Shown piece after piece: positions 11,805 through 23,519 of a stretch of 64,000 nucleotides of DNA. Numbering within the stretch: position 1 is the first letter of the stretch; each line of letters begins with the position of its first letter. The stretch is taken from positions 67,969,554-68,033,553 of the forward strand of contig OX485803.1 of assembly GCA_950295325.1 (NCBI GenBank), given 5' to 3'. Source of the DNA: Polytrichum commune. Taxonomy: Eukaryota > Streptophyta > Polytrichopsida > Polytrichales > Polytrichaceae. A model generated the notes under the pieces. That model was not told the origin of the DNA. It did not search any database and saw nothing but the letters and a program-made list of their open reading frames with translations. The position numbers and the translations under genes are program-made.

Positions 11805-12180
11805 TTTGGGTTCTCTGCAAGTGTTTGAGCATCCGTGTGGCAATTTAAAGATATTTTTTAACATATAAACCTAAGTCACGGATTGTGTTGCTCAAGTTTT
11901 TTTCATCTTCTATCTCGATGATGCCAAAAATCACACATTGATTTCTGCTCAGTATTGACGAATGAGGAATGAATTTACAAAACGGGGGAGCTTTGAAAAA
12001 GAGAGTCTGGAATGAACAAACGAGTATTGTGGGTTCTTTGCAAGTATTTGATCTTGTGGCAATTTGATGAGAAAGTTCAACGTATAAACCCAAATCCTGG
12101 ATTGTGTTGGTCAAGTGTTGTTCATCTTCTGTCTCGGTGATGCCAAATATCAAAAACAAAATTCTGCTCATGATTGATAA
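11805..12180. repeat. Short tandem duplication, about 210-bp unit
   Basis: Two adjacent copies share 'gggttct(c/t)tgcaagt(g/a)tttga', 'gattgtgttg(c/g)tcaagt' and 'ttcatcttct(a/g)tctcg(a/g)tgatgcca'. In the minus frame both copies translate to similar peptides, which only reflects the duplication. No gene is claimed. Confidence 0.55.
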
Positions 12181-12229
12181 ATGTACCTGCTAATGTGAGA
12201 GACTTGCGTCGCTCGTCTTTCGTAGACGC

Positions 12230-14285
12230 CATGCGGCCGAACTTTCTAATGTCTCCTGAAACTAACACATCATACAAATAGACACAACCAATCATGTTTG
12301 GACTCAAAATCATACTGAGAACGGTTTTACGATTTAATGCGACGATTAACAGTAGAAACTTCCCACTCCTCCCACTCAGATCCCAAAACTTGCAAAAGCA
12401 TGCCACTCAAAATCCCCAGACCGAGCAATGCATGAGCCCTGAACAATGAGTCGAGAGAGTTCACGAATAATCGGCAAAATAAGCGCAAAGTAAAAACAGC
12501 ATAAGTCGCAGCCCTCAGAGCATCAAATCCCTCACCTCTACGATCAGAATTGCCTTTTTTGTTCGGGGAGTAGCCCAGAAGGTCTGGCATCCTGCGCAGA
12601 AAGCAAATTGCGAAGTCCTGTGAGTACCGCAAATAGATCAAACTGAATCCGATCTGCTCCTCAAACAGTATATTACCAAACAAATGGAGACCACCGACCT
12701 GCAAGAAGAGGAAATCAATTTGGATGGGGTCGCCGGCTTGAAGCCGCTGATGCTACATTGCAATTCTTGTAAGCGGGCCACAACCTGCTCTACCTGCACA
12801 TCCACCATTCCCATTCTTACATTCTAGCCCTTTCACTGCGACCTTCTCCTGTCCCTTTCATCCAGCCAGAACCGCGACAATTGGCAATCAGAGAGAATGC
12901 ACAAGTCCACTAAGAATCACTAAATTGGATTGTCAATTGCATTTTCTAAGGAGGCAGTTACGAAATGGGTGTTAAGGACACAGGGGTCTGAAGAAGGTCT
13001 ACCTTGGAAACCGCCTGCAACAAGAGCGGCTTTGGCAACAGCGCCGCCCTATTCGTCTCTCTTTGCATCCTGGTTGCCTTAATGATTATACTACTATCTC
13101 AATGTAATTTCTGACACGACAACGCATCTGCTCCTTATATCCTTCTTATATTATCCCCTCAACATTGGAGTGCACAACTTGCTCCTTCCCGGTTCAACAA
13201 AAACCCGAGCTTTAATCAACGTCCAGTTTTCCACAATTCCTTAATTCAGTCATTCGGCGACCCACATTTTGCCCTCAGCTGCCAAAACATCGACAACAAT
13301 GAAGGTAACCGCCTCCTCCCCCCAAATCCTTGTCAACAACTTCGTTCCCCTTCCACCCAGCCACTGACTCGCTCACTACAATCCCGTTGTGATCCAGAAC
13401 CCACAAAAACCCGCAACTCAAACACTCCCTGGCGAGAAATCCGAAACGCTGAGCTACAAACTAAATTCTGGTCCACAAGCGGTTGAGAATAGGATCGATC
13501 GAAGGTGACGCTTCCAATGATATTAAAAATAAAAACAATCAGAGCTTTCCACGCCCACCAAACTCGTAAATGTAAATTCCTCAAAAACGCAGAACTCAGA
13601 ACCGTCTACTCCAAATTTCAATTCATCGCGATATACAAACGACTCCAAAATTGGATAAAAACTATTGTTACTAGTGACCACTAGAAACCTGTCACCCCAC
13701 TCAACACCCAAAGCCCACAAAAACCCACCACTCACAATTCCTGATACGAGCAATTTCTGGACTCCAAACCACAATTCATCACGATATCAAACAAAAGCGG
13801 TTGCCACGGTTTCATGCGAAGCTTCACACTAGCTACTTTGATTTCTCCCCACGCACTCTCCCGTCTCTTACCACTCAAAATCCAAAACCCACAAAAACCC
13901 ACCACTCCAAATCCCAAAGACGACCAATACGCGAGCTGTGAGCTAGAATCGAGAGAATTGACACAATGATCAACACCACAAGTGGTTGTCGCTTGTGCGT
14001 TGTGGGGAGATGATCGCAATGCCGTTGCCTTGAGGGTCCCAGTGGCGAACTCCGTAACTGTTTTGTTTATGGGTGTTGGTACTAAGTAATTGACTGATTT
14101 TCCCACATCGCCAATGATCAACTTAGGGCTCCAACGGTCTCTTGAGGACTGTGTGACGCCATTCACACCGCCGACAGCTCCGGGGCCTGGGCTTGGCTTG
14201 GCTCTGTGTGTTGTCAGTCCGGCACTGCTCCCAACAGCTCTTTCCCTCTTTGTCTGCTATGGCACACCCACGCCATGATGTAAGT
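12230..14285. repeat. Repeat related to the DNA upstream of DP copy 1
   Basis: From about 12970 to 14285 this tract matches 21880-23060 closely. Shared anchors include 'tgcaacaagagcggct', 'gtcattcggcgacccacatt', 'acaacaatgaaggtaaccgcc', 'gagctagaatcgagagaat' and 'caccgccgaca'. A second partial copy of the same module lies at about 12240-12480 ('tttaatgcgacg' and later strings). Within the tract the 'agcggttg' to 'tgcgacgctt' part recurs, so it is internally repetitive. Neither strand keeps a common open frame between copies, arguing against a protein gene. Confidence 0.65.
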
Positions 14286-14482
14286 GCACATCTTCTGTAC
14301 TCTAATTTCTTTTTTATTACAGGCATAGAGTTGTTTTTAGGAGGATTGAGTCAGGAATATGATGCTATTGCTAATTTAGGGTATGATAAAATTAACGTAG
14401 TTGCCAATTTAGTATGATGAATTTATGATTTTTACTTCTTTGTCCGGTTACTGCCGCACCTCTTCAACCGGTTGTTTCTAGG

Positions 14483-14716
14483 GATCTAGAACAGTCATCG
14501 GGGAGATTTTTGGGCATTATCGGTTGAGATCCTAGTGTTTGCAAGTCCAACCGGTTACATGTTGACATCCTTCGGTTATCCTTTATTAAATTGGGGTATG
14601 TTTTATAGATTCCTCTAAAATGATTAGTAATTTTCTTGTAGTCTCCAACTTCAACCGGTTATTTCTCAAACTCAACCGGTTCATCTGTAACTAACTGCCG
14701 GTTCTCCCCGATCATA
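14483..14716. repeat. Direct repeat copy 1, rich in AACCGGTT
   Basis: About 235 bases that recur at 16090-16325 in the same orientation. Shared strings include 'gagatttttgggcat', 'cctctaaaatgat' and 'caaccggttatttctcaaac'. The palindrome AACCGGTT or close variants occur several times in it. The two copies bracket about 1.37 kb that contains a MITE. Terminal TG/CA ends and target duplications were not found, so an LTR reading is only a possibility. Confidence 0.5.
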
Positions 14717-14803
14717 GATCCAAAGAGAGAAGGTAAAAGAACTTCTATAAGGTGGCCACCTCAAGGAACGAAGTAGTAGTTGGAGTCACATGTTGGGAAC
14801 TCA

Positions 14804-15143
14804 AGGCCGTTTCACACACGAGATTGCATTCTAAAATCCATTGCATTCTAAAATCTCTCATTGATCAAAAAGGCCGAGATTGTCCGAGTTCACTTCACAT
14901 TAGAAAATGAAGGTCTAAGGGCCCAAAGAAATTACCATGGACAAAAAGTCTACATGAATTCCTAAATGTCAAACTATAAATAATATTGAGGGTCTATCAA
15001 CATTTGTGTCAAGCCCACCTCCAAGAGGTAGGTCTAACGCAAACTCTGGCAATCCATGTCAATGGTACAACCTTCAATGGATGAGAATCAAGGTCCTTCA
15101 TAGTTACATGGTCATGGCCCTTGGTTTGTGTGTGAAGTGGCCC
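14804..15143. mobile_element. Harbinger-like MITE (GGGCCACTTCACAC family), copy a
   Basis: The left end reads ggccgtttcacacacgaga and the right end gtttgtgtgtgaagtggccc, forming imperfect terminal inverted repeats. The interior matches copy b (23138-23485), for example 'cattctaaaatctctcattg' and 'aaggtctaagggcccaaagaa'. No coding capacity. It sits just beyond the DP-upstream-like repeat, as copy b does next to 21880-23060, so both may have been duplicated together. Confidence 0.6.
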
Positions 15144-16089
15144 AAATCCCAAGTATTCAAGGATTTGGTGCTTCCAACTTTAGATTTGGTACTAGAATTT
15201 GAGGTGATTGTAAAAATTCTCATTGGAAGGTTTTTGAGAAGGGCATGAAGATAGATATGATGCTTTACATCAAAGTGCATTCTTCAACACCCTACCAATT
15301 AGTGTTGGCCGAATTTGGAGAATTCTCCATGAAATTACACGCTCTTAAACTAACTAAAGGTCTTCAATAATGGCTTGTCCACCTACCCTCATCTTATTTA
15401 GTCAATCAAGCAGCTTCACTTATCCGACACCTTGACACCTAGCACAAATTGACAACCATGTGGAAGCCATCATGGAGTTTATCTTTATAGTGTCAAATCA
15501 ACTCAAAAGAAAATATTTTTATGTTAAATGAACGAGAGATACACCCATATACAAGTGTTTTCATTGTTCTCTCTCCCCACCGCCCAGCATGCCTTGCCCA
15601 CGCATCGGGAAGTGCAATAGCACCTCCGTTCTCATGGCCTTTATTACGTGAGAGAATAGGGGCTAACTCAATCCGAACTAGGTGAACTTTTCAAGAAGTT
15701 CATAATTAATCTTTCCATTGTTGTGAAGTCCATGTCATGTTGTGAAGACAAGAGGGAATTTGTTGTCACATTTGAGCGAACCTCCAAGTCATTCATCTCA
15801 AAGGCTTGTGGTTAATTTATTCAAATTGTAATGAGTATTGGGTGATGGCAAACAACATCATTGGGCATGACAGATGATGGGAAAATGACAAGTTATGCAT
15901 TATTTTTAAGTTACACTGGGAAAGCTCTTGGCAATTAGTTACAGAGATGCATGCTTCTGATGATTGGCATGATGGTGACCCGCAAAACCATGCGTCCCTA
16001 GGACATCGTAAATGCGATGATGGAGCTTTGGGAAATAAGACAAGCTACAACTTTCTATTGTTCCTCAACAATCTCAATACCGGGATCAG
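15144..16089. other. Intergenic, no gene recognised
   Basis: This stretch lies between the copy-a MITE and the second AACCGGTT repeat. Frames are short; no domains, tRNA or terminal repeats were seen. Confidence 0.4.
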
Positions 16090-16325
16090 GCTCCCCACCA
16101 GTGTCCAGGAAGATTTTTGGGTATACTGGGTTGATATCCTAGTGTTTCCAACTCCAACCAGCTTCATGTCCACATCTTTCAGTTTTTCTTTATTAGATTG
16201 GGATATATTTCATAAACTCCTCTAAAATGATCAATTATTTTCCTGAAGCCTTGAACTTCAACCGGTTATTTCTCAAACTCAACCAGTTCATTTGCAACTA
16301 GCAGCCTATTCTCCCCGGTTGCTGC
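16090..16325. repeat. Direct repeat copy 2, rich in AACCGGTT
   Basis: Second copy of the repeat at 14483-14716. It keeps 'agatttttgggtatactgg', 'cctctaaaatgat' and 'tcaaccggttatttctcaa' but is more diverged in its CCGGTT motifs (several read CCAGTT or CCAGCT). Confidence 0.5.
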
Positions 16326-16789
16326 TCCCCACTATCATTTAGAAGGGTCTAAATATGCTCACTACGGTCTAAGAGCAAAGAAACTCCAAAATCAAGCGAC
16401 CCTCTTAGTGGAGAGCAAACTTTGGACCCAAGAAATTTCACTAAGGTCCAGGTTCAAGACATGAAAAAACGAAGTGGCAGTAATGTGGGATCACTTCCTC
16501 ACTGCATCTTGGCATTCCAACTTCATCATAATATTCTTTCTAAGTAATTTGAGAAAATTAATCATAAAGATCAGATCCAATCTGTAGTCCAAATGTAAGG
16601 TCCATTAAGAGGTATTTTAGACCGTAAGTCTCTTGAACCTGGACCCTCTTGAAAACCCACCCTGATATTAGACAGATTGTTTCCTAAAGAAAAGGTCAGG
16701 GTTGGAAACATAATTACAGTTCTTTTTTAAGTTAGAGTTTTCAATGACAGGCTCCCCAAGTACGTCGCATGATGTCAACCCATATTGAA

Positions 16790-19700
16790 CAGCTATGAAA
16801 GATGAATTGAGAACTGGGAGTTCAGAGAGACCATGTGTATGCTGCTGGTCGTGCATGCGAATATTTATTGTCAAATTGATTTCATTCACTTCATTTAGAG
16901 CAGAGTGTCAATAAGGGTGTCCTTGTTGGGACTCCTGCGTCGTTATCATTCTGAATTGAACTCCCTGGAGAAAACTATTAAAACTCCAGGCTTTCTCATC
17001 AACCCTGCAGTATAAAGCCATCAATCACCTCAGCAGTGAGATTATTGACCATGAAAGAGTTGGGAGGCATTTAACAGTTTTGATTGACATCATTTGAATG
17101 AACTGGTTGTTCGCTTTGAATTCGAACACTCCCAACATCAAGTGGTACAAGTATACAAGTAGATGTGTTGCGTACATGGAAAGCATATAACCCTCTGAGC
17201 ACTCATGGCATTCACTCCCAGCACTTTGAAAGAGCACCAAAAGATTTTACTGACTGCTCAACTGAATGCTACTGATTTCTGTAGCATTAGTAATCACATC
17301 TGTAATTCACCAAAATCAGTTAGCAACCCCTCCTGCAATTGAACATGTCCACAGAGTATGATCTTGTGTACACTGCAGAAGAAAAGAGGATTCCCACAAC
17401 AACTTGTGATAATCAATATCTCAATGAACACTTTTTTCAGCTTTCCTTGAAAGCTATCTGAGAGAAAAGCACTTTGATTGGGATCATACAAGGTTAAATG
17501 TGGGATTAGCCTACCATGGATGTTCTTGAAGAGTAAACAAAATAAAATTAAAAAACAAACCACACTATGGTGTAGTCCAATTTCAACGAGAGCTTCAATG
17601 TGCAAAATACCACTCTCGCACCAGATTCTTGCATCTCAAAGTGTAGAAGCAAATTACCAAGCTCTCTGTTCACAAACCACTCTGAAACATCCATTGAAGT
17701 AGCTTGATAGAGTAAATTGAGATGGCTCCAGTATGCAAGAGCATCCTTCTGTTATTCAAGCGATAGTGTACACATCCTCCGAAAGGGGGTCAAGTGAGGT
17801 CAACCTACTTCTATCCTCAATAAATATCAATGTCAGTGGTGCCATGTAGTATAATGGAAACTTGGGACTTGTCCAAGAGTGCTGAGCAAGCCCTCAGGTC
17901 CTTTTACATCCCCTAATTATTAGCAAAACCACCATTTCGGTCATGTACTTGATCCCATGGCAAATGAAGAAAAAACTACAAAGGCGAATTTGAGAGTAAA
18001 TGTACCTCACTAAGAGAAGTTCTCATGCTTAACCCTAGCCTTCAGAATACCCGGAACAGGGGGCCAAGGTTTACCAGCTACCGGCATAGAAGCATAGTAA
18101 GGGGAGCTGGGGAGGTCAGGATATGTGGAGCGCTGGAAAACACCAGACACTGGAGGCGAGTCCTCCTCAAATTGAACAAGACCATCATCAAACTCAGTAT
18201 GGTTCAAAGCCTCTGCACTATCTCCACCTTGACGTTCCTGCAAGCTCATCTCCTTGAGGACATAAGCATCATCATGTAGCTCAAATGGTGTACTGCGGTC
18301 ATCCAGGCAACATATGAAACAGTAAGCGTGTATCAACTGATGCACCAGGTTCAAAGAAACATATTATGCAGAAGCATACGTATTAAAAGGTGGACAATGT
18401 TTGCACGGTGCAGAATTGAAGGAGGAACACCTATCTCAGAAAATGCTTGCGTGATTATAGTCCATGTCTCAGCTATTTGCTAACAACTCAATATCCAATG
18501 TTGGACTGGGAAATAGGTTAAAGAATGGTATTAATACACAATAGACAGTGGTATCAAAAAATCTACCCAACTAGAATAACGATTTGTATTACTGGTTGGA
18601 TAGTGATACTTAGTGGGTACCACAAAAGGAGAGAATCTTTGTAATCCCAAGTCATTATTTGGGTCAATAACATCCTAATACCATATTGATACTAGGGTAA
18701 CTTTACCTAGGTATGAAGCATTTTGGATGGTATATATACCCGCATGCTATTGAAAACAAAAAATCCTCAAATACCCATACCCTACTCACATCAAGATTTT
18801 GCAAAATCCTCGTTATATTCCTGAGTGGTTTTCAGAATAGATGATACCAGACACCAAGCTGAACCAGAAACAGTCCACCTTTGGAACATGTACGAGATTC
18901 AACACCTTTCAAAACTGCTGAGAAGCACATATCTTCTGAGAAAGGCATTCGAATCAACATTACTAAGCGCACAACAAAGATATGAGGTCCAAGTATACAA
19001 CTAGGTGTCTCAGATGTCACCTAGAATCCTAGCATCACGAACCTGTTGAAGTCAAAGTGCACAACTTGCATGTCTTCTGAGATCTCTACCTCCACAGTCG
19101 CCTGAGGACGTGTCTGCATGCAAATAGAAAGGAAAACATTAACGGGCGCATAGAAACAAGACAACCATGATATTGGCATACAGATTACCATGAATATCTC
19201 ACTAGAATCTTCATTTGGTTGTCCAAATGTCCATTGATCATAGGAGATATGCATAGTAGTACATACAGAAACCAACTACTTAGTACATTCCACATACCCG
19301 GAGGAAAGATTCCAAGTTGTGCTCAAAGGCTACCTCATTGCTACATTTGGGCACTTCTCATTGCACTCAACAGCTTACAACAACAGATAACAAACAAACT
19401 AGTGGGCAGAGATAAACCTGGACAAGAATGAAGGGTAGGGCAACACCCCCAGGTGGAACAGAATTGTTTCCATGATAAAGTTGTTCATTGCGCATGACCA
19501 GATTGCGCAGGCCTACCATCTGTGCTTCACCCAAGGAAGGAGGATAAGATACGATAACTACACTTTACAATATGTCACTTTTGAAACATGTTTTCTAGAG
19601 GGACTTGATGCAATTAATTGCAGAAACTGTCCCTAATTTGTTGTTATAGCACAGGCTGTTGAAGTATCAACAGCCCACTCATGCATGCAGGCAGAAGTGC

Positions 19701-21185
19701 TGTTCCTAGCAAGTCAATTTGCAACACGTTACCTGCGCTTGTAATTCATGTAGATAAGCAGCCTTCCGGGCTATTTCTCCTCTGACACGCATCCCTTCAG
19801 CCTTCACCCAATCAGTGAAGATTTTTCTTAGTCTGCATGCGGCAGTAAGTCACTGGACAGAGTGCATCCTTCTACCATTCCAGCCAGACTTTTCTAATTG
19901 TGAGTACATTCCAATCCTGCAAAAGAACAAGGGATACAAATGCAGAGATGGTAGGTCACCTTTAGAGACTGCATGTCACTAAGACTCGCACATGGAAGCC
20001 CCTTCCACTCAATATCTTTCTTGTCCTTAAGAATAATACCCATTGCCATGAGCACATTCAAAGCGTCATACACACGCCGACGGATGTTCTTTTCATCGTA
20101 TTGTTGCTGTCCAGCAAACTCACATTGTTAGCACCATGAATACAACACTCTGCAAAAAGATCGTGCAATTTTCACCAAATACAAAAACAGAAAAAAAAAA
20201 AAAAAAACAAACAAACAAACAAACAAAACAAAACAAAACAAAACAAACAATTCTCTGCATGAATGTGTGCTGAAGAACAGATTCGTGTAAGAATCCATCA
20301 TTGAAACCAGGAAACTGGCTCATTCTCTAATTTTCCTGTAAAACATACCAACTCACCTGATCTGCTGATACATGAGGACTATCAGGATTTGTAAACTCGG
20401 CCACTAATTCATCAGCCACCTGTTTAACCCCCAAGAACCAAAAACATCAATATATCATTCAGTCAATCTCCAATCCTTGAAGCAAACACTTACCAGACAA
20501 TGTCATCAATCAAGTAAGATCAATCCAGTAGACAAAAATGACAACAAACATCTTAATCTCTGATCAGAACCAAAATCTTAGGTACAACTGAAAACACTTT
20601 TAACTGGAACTTGCCTCATTATAAGTAGTCCGCCCCTTGCTCTCTACTTTCTCACAAACTGGTACATACAAAATCAGTCAGTAGATTAGTTCATACAAAA
20701 TACTATGAGAATCACATTCTTTCATAAAGTTTCACTATATACTGGTATGCTTCGTTCACTATGTGTCAATAGCCATGAGCATAACCACATTTTTGAGTTT
20801 TAACTGCTTAACTACATCCTATTGTTGTAGAGCTGAAATTCAACTGCAAAGTCCCCCATTCCAGACCACTGGAGAAGTAAATAAGGGTCAAGGTAACCAT
20901 CTGAACGAACTAGGCATAAAAGGCAAGATAAAGTTAGCAATTCAACCCTTCATGCTGAAATGTCGAAGTCCTTTCCCATTCTTCTCCCCACCTGCGGCTC
21001 TTTGACCCCGCCTCTTCTTGCCCCTGATAAAACCAGAAGGGTAAGAAGCAATTCACAATATTAACAATGACAAGGAATTACAACATTGTCTTGCCATACA
21101 GAGCAGTAATCTTCGCTCTCATTACCGACGCTGACACTCCCAAATAGAGAGAACCTCACTCTGATCCAAATCTAGATGGAGAGAT
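16790..21185. repeat. Segmental duplication, copy A (carries DP exons 2-9)
   Basis: This block pairs with 39590-43775 in the same orientation. Matching anchors run through the 3' flank ('gagatggctccagtatgcaagagcatccttctg' near 17722 and 40300), all DP exons 2-9, and parts of intron 1 ('aacctcactctgatcca' near 21150 and 43744). Exons match well and introns only patchily, so the duplication is not recent. Homology stops within DP intron 1, before exon 1 (21518-21603). Confidence 0.8.
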
Positions 21186-21603
21186 GTATGATACAGGAAC
21201 TGGAAATAATGGTGCGCAGATACTTGCAACAGAAGCATGAAGCATTGACTAGCAACAGAGTGTCTTATTCCATGTTCTCGTAAGGCAATTTTGACCATAG
21301 TTTGAAATACCATGTGCTCGGGTGAGATGTACAACTCGGGAAATTAAATATGCAAGATTGCAAAACTATATCATTAATGCAGAATGGCAGTAGCATGTTC
21401 TGAGAAATAGCTGTTGTAGGCAGTGGCAATACCAGACTATCCAAACAAACGAACTTTCGTTATACCTAGATGTCCTTATTAGGTCAAGTGAAAGCCAAAG
21501 AAGGAGAAGACACTCACCCAATGACTTCAGTATCAGGGGAGTCAGGGTCATCATTCAGCGCTTCGAGATGCTGAAGCCGTGTATGGTCACCATTGCTCAC
21601 CAT
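18010..21603 (-). CDS. DP: E2F dimerisation partner DP, copy 1
   Basis: DP proteins pair with E2F factors on DNA to control S-phase genes. Exons on the minus strand: 21518-21603, 20947-21023, 20615-20658, 20357-20419, 19960-20106, 19733-19801, 19418-19519, 19043-19113 and 18010-18292, giving an uninterrupted 313-residue product. The winged-helix DNA-binding domain spans about residues 45-135, from [19 protein letters not shown] to [16 protein letters not shown], with the RRRVYD motif used in DNA contact and pairing. A DP dimerisation region follows ([12 protein letters not shown], then [33 protein letters not shown] and [13 protein letters not shown]). The C terminus ends RVKHENFS. Intron 3 uses a GC donor (GAG|GCAAGT). 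The start is the first ATG of exon 1, in A-rich context; a second in-frame ATG lies far downstream. No frame breaks were found. Confidence 0.9.
20186..20250. repeat. Poly(A) and (CAAA)n/(CAAAA)n simple repeat
   Basis: A run of A followed by CAAA and CAAAA units inside DP copy 1 intron 4. The matching intron of copy 2 has only a short remnant, so it expanded after the duplication. Confidence 0.85.
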
Positions 21604-21879
21604 TGCTTTGATGCTCAACGAGGTCTTAGACTTTGACTTTTTAGGGTGAAAACTCAAAGAAGGCTAGAGCTTAGCCCAATAGAAATGATGGTAATCAAAC
21701 CCAACAGATACTGTACACGTCGAAATGAGAAGCAGTAGCTCCACATGTATACATATGTGGCAGGAATTTGTCATACACAATTAATGGTCCTCAGGTTCGG
21801 TTGTTCATAGCAATTGAAAGAGTCTGGAAAGCATTTTCGTGGGCACATGTAGTGCAGCACGTGATCAGATCAGACACAA
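21604..21879. promoter_or_regulatory. 5' flank of DP copy 1
   Basis: This region lies immediately upstream of the DP copy 1 start. No clear TATA box and no consensus E2F site (TTTSSCGC) was seen. It is followed by the repeat at 21880-23060. Confidence 0.25.
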
Positions 21880-23060
21880 AATGGGAGAACGACACAACAA
21901 GAGCCTCGCTGGCTCTTGGAAAACTGGCTGCAACAAGAGCGGCTTAGGCAAGACCACCGCTCTATTCGTCTCTGTTCGCATGCCGGTTGCCTTCAATGTG
22001 CTATCTTACCAGAATTTTCCACGAGAAAGCGCAGCTGCTCCTTATATCCTCCTTACATATTCTCCTCATCATTGGAGTGCAGAGTTTGCTCCTTCCCGTT
22101 TCAACAAACCTAGAGCTGTAATTGATGTCGGGTTCTCCAGAACTCCAGAATTTAGTCATTCGGCGACCCACATTTCGCCCTCAGCTTCCAAAAGATTGAC
22201 AACAATGAAGGTAACCGCCTTCTCTCCAACAGAAATCCTCATCAAAAACTTTCCACCCTCCCACTAGCTCGCTCGCTACAATCTCAATAAACTCCAGAAC
22301 CACAAAAGTTCATCAACCCAAAACCCCAGGCGAGAGATCCAAACACTCTGACCTAAAAACGAAATTCAGATCTCAAGCTGTTGAGAGCAGGATCGAAAAA
22401 TTCCAAACTTTCCACGCCCACCGCACCCGAAGTCTAAACCCCACACACACACACACACACAAAGAGCAGTTGCTTTGATTGATTGTGATGACTAACCCTA
22501 GAAACCTCTCACCCCTCCAACTCAAATTCCAAAACACAAACAATCCCACCGCTCAGAATTTCTGACAAGAGCAATGCCTGGACTCTAAATCACAATTCAT
22601 CACGATTCCAAACAGAAGCGGTTGTCACGCTTTAATGCGACGCTTAACACTAGAATTTTTGATTCCCATCCACACACTCTCCCTTCGCTTCCCACTCAAA
22701 ATCCAAAACCCACAATAACCCACCACTTCAGATCCCCAAGAGCGAGCTGTGAGCTGTGAGCTAGAATCGAGAGAATTTCCAGAATAATCGACACATCAAG
22801 CGGTTGAGGATTGTGTGTTATGGGGAATGATCGCAATGCCGTTGCTGTGGGGATCCTAGTGGCGAAGTCCGTATCTGTTTTGTTACTAATTGGTGCACCG
22901 GGGTTGATTGATTTTCCCACGTCGCCATTGATCAACTTAGGGCTCCCAACGGTCTCTTGAGGACTGTGTGACCCCATTCACACCGCCGACAACTCCGAGG
23001 CCTGTGCGTGGATTGGCTCGCTCAGTCCGGGCACGGTTTCCAACAGCTCTTTCCTTCTTT
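21880..23060. repeat. Repeat upstream of DP copy 1, paired with 12970-14285
   Basis: It shares long matching strings with the 13-14.3 kb tract (for example 'gtcattcggcgacccacatt' and 'caatgaaggtaaccgcc'). The best-conserved point is ATGAAG followed by GTAACC on the plus strand, which could be a start codon plus splice donor. No downstream exon was recognised and the two copies do not share a frame. It contains a (CA)n run at about 22440-22460. Confidence 0.6.
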
Positions 23061-23137
23061 GCCCCCACTCACCGACGCCAATTCTTTTGTTAACTTATGG
23101 GCAGACTTTTGAAGTTTTTGGATGATTAATATATTAA

Positions 23138-23485
23138 GGGCCACGTCATACACGAGACTGAAGGCCCGTGACCATTGCATTCCAAGAACTCTCATTGGTC
23201 GAAAAGGCTCAGACCGTCCAAGTTCACTTCACACTTGAAGGCGAAGGCCTAAGGGCCCAAAGAATTAATCATGGATGAAAAGTTTACATGTATTTTTACA
23301 TGACAAATTATAAATAAAGTTCAGGGTCTACCAAAAATTGCATCAAGCCCACCTCCAAGGAATAGGTATAACGCAAATACCGACATAACATGTTGGTCAA
23401 ACAATTAGTGTACTCTTTGGATGTGAGAGTCGAGGGTCCTCACAATTACATGGTCACGGCCTTTGGCTTGTGTGTAAAGTGGGCC
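23138..23485. mobile_element. Harbinger-like MITE, copy b, with TAA target duplication
   Basis: The ends are gggccacgtcatacacgag and cttgtgtgtaaagtgggcc. The bases TAA flank both sides (23135-23137 and 23486-23488). A 3-bp TWA duplication with GGGCC-type termini is typical of the PIF/Harbinger superfamily. The interior resembles copy a and the arms of copy e. It has no transposase frame, so it would depend on an autonomous element elsewhere. Confidence 0.65.
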
Positions 23486-23519
23486 TAAGTCGGGATTCAG
23501 GAATATGGTACTCTAGTAT

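Noticed and set aside
19802-19837. An upstream extension of DP exon 6 reading LRKIFTDWV
   Set aside because: It does not join exon 5 in frame. The acceptor just before GCTGAAGGG (copy 1) or GCAGAAGGG (copy 2) does, and gives the expected DP alignment in both copies.
21839-22267. 142-aa plus-strand ORF with a GLGKTT string
   Set aside because: The related repeat at 13 kb does not keep this frame, and there is no P-loop context, so it is not a nucleotide-binding protein.
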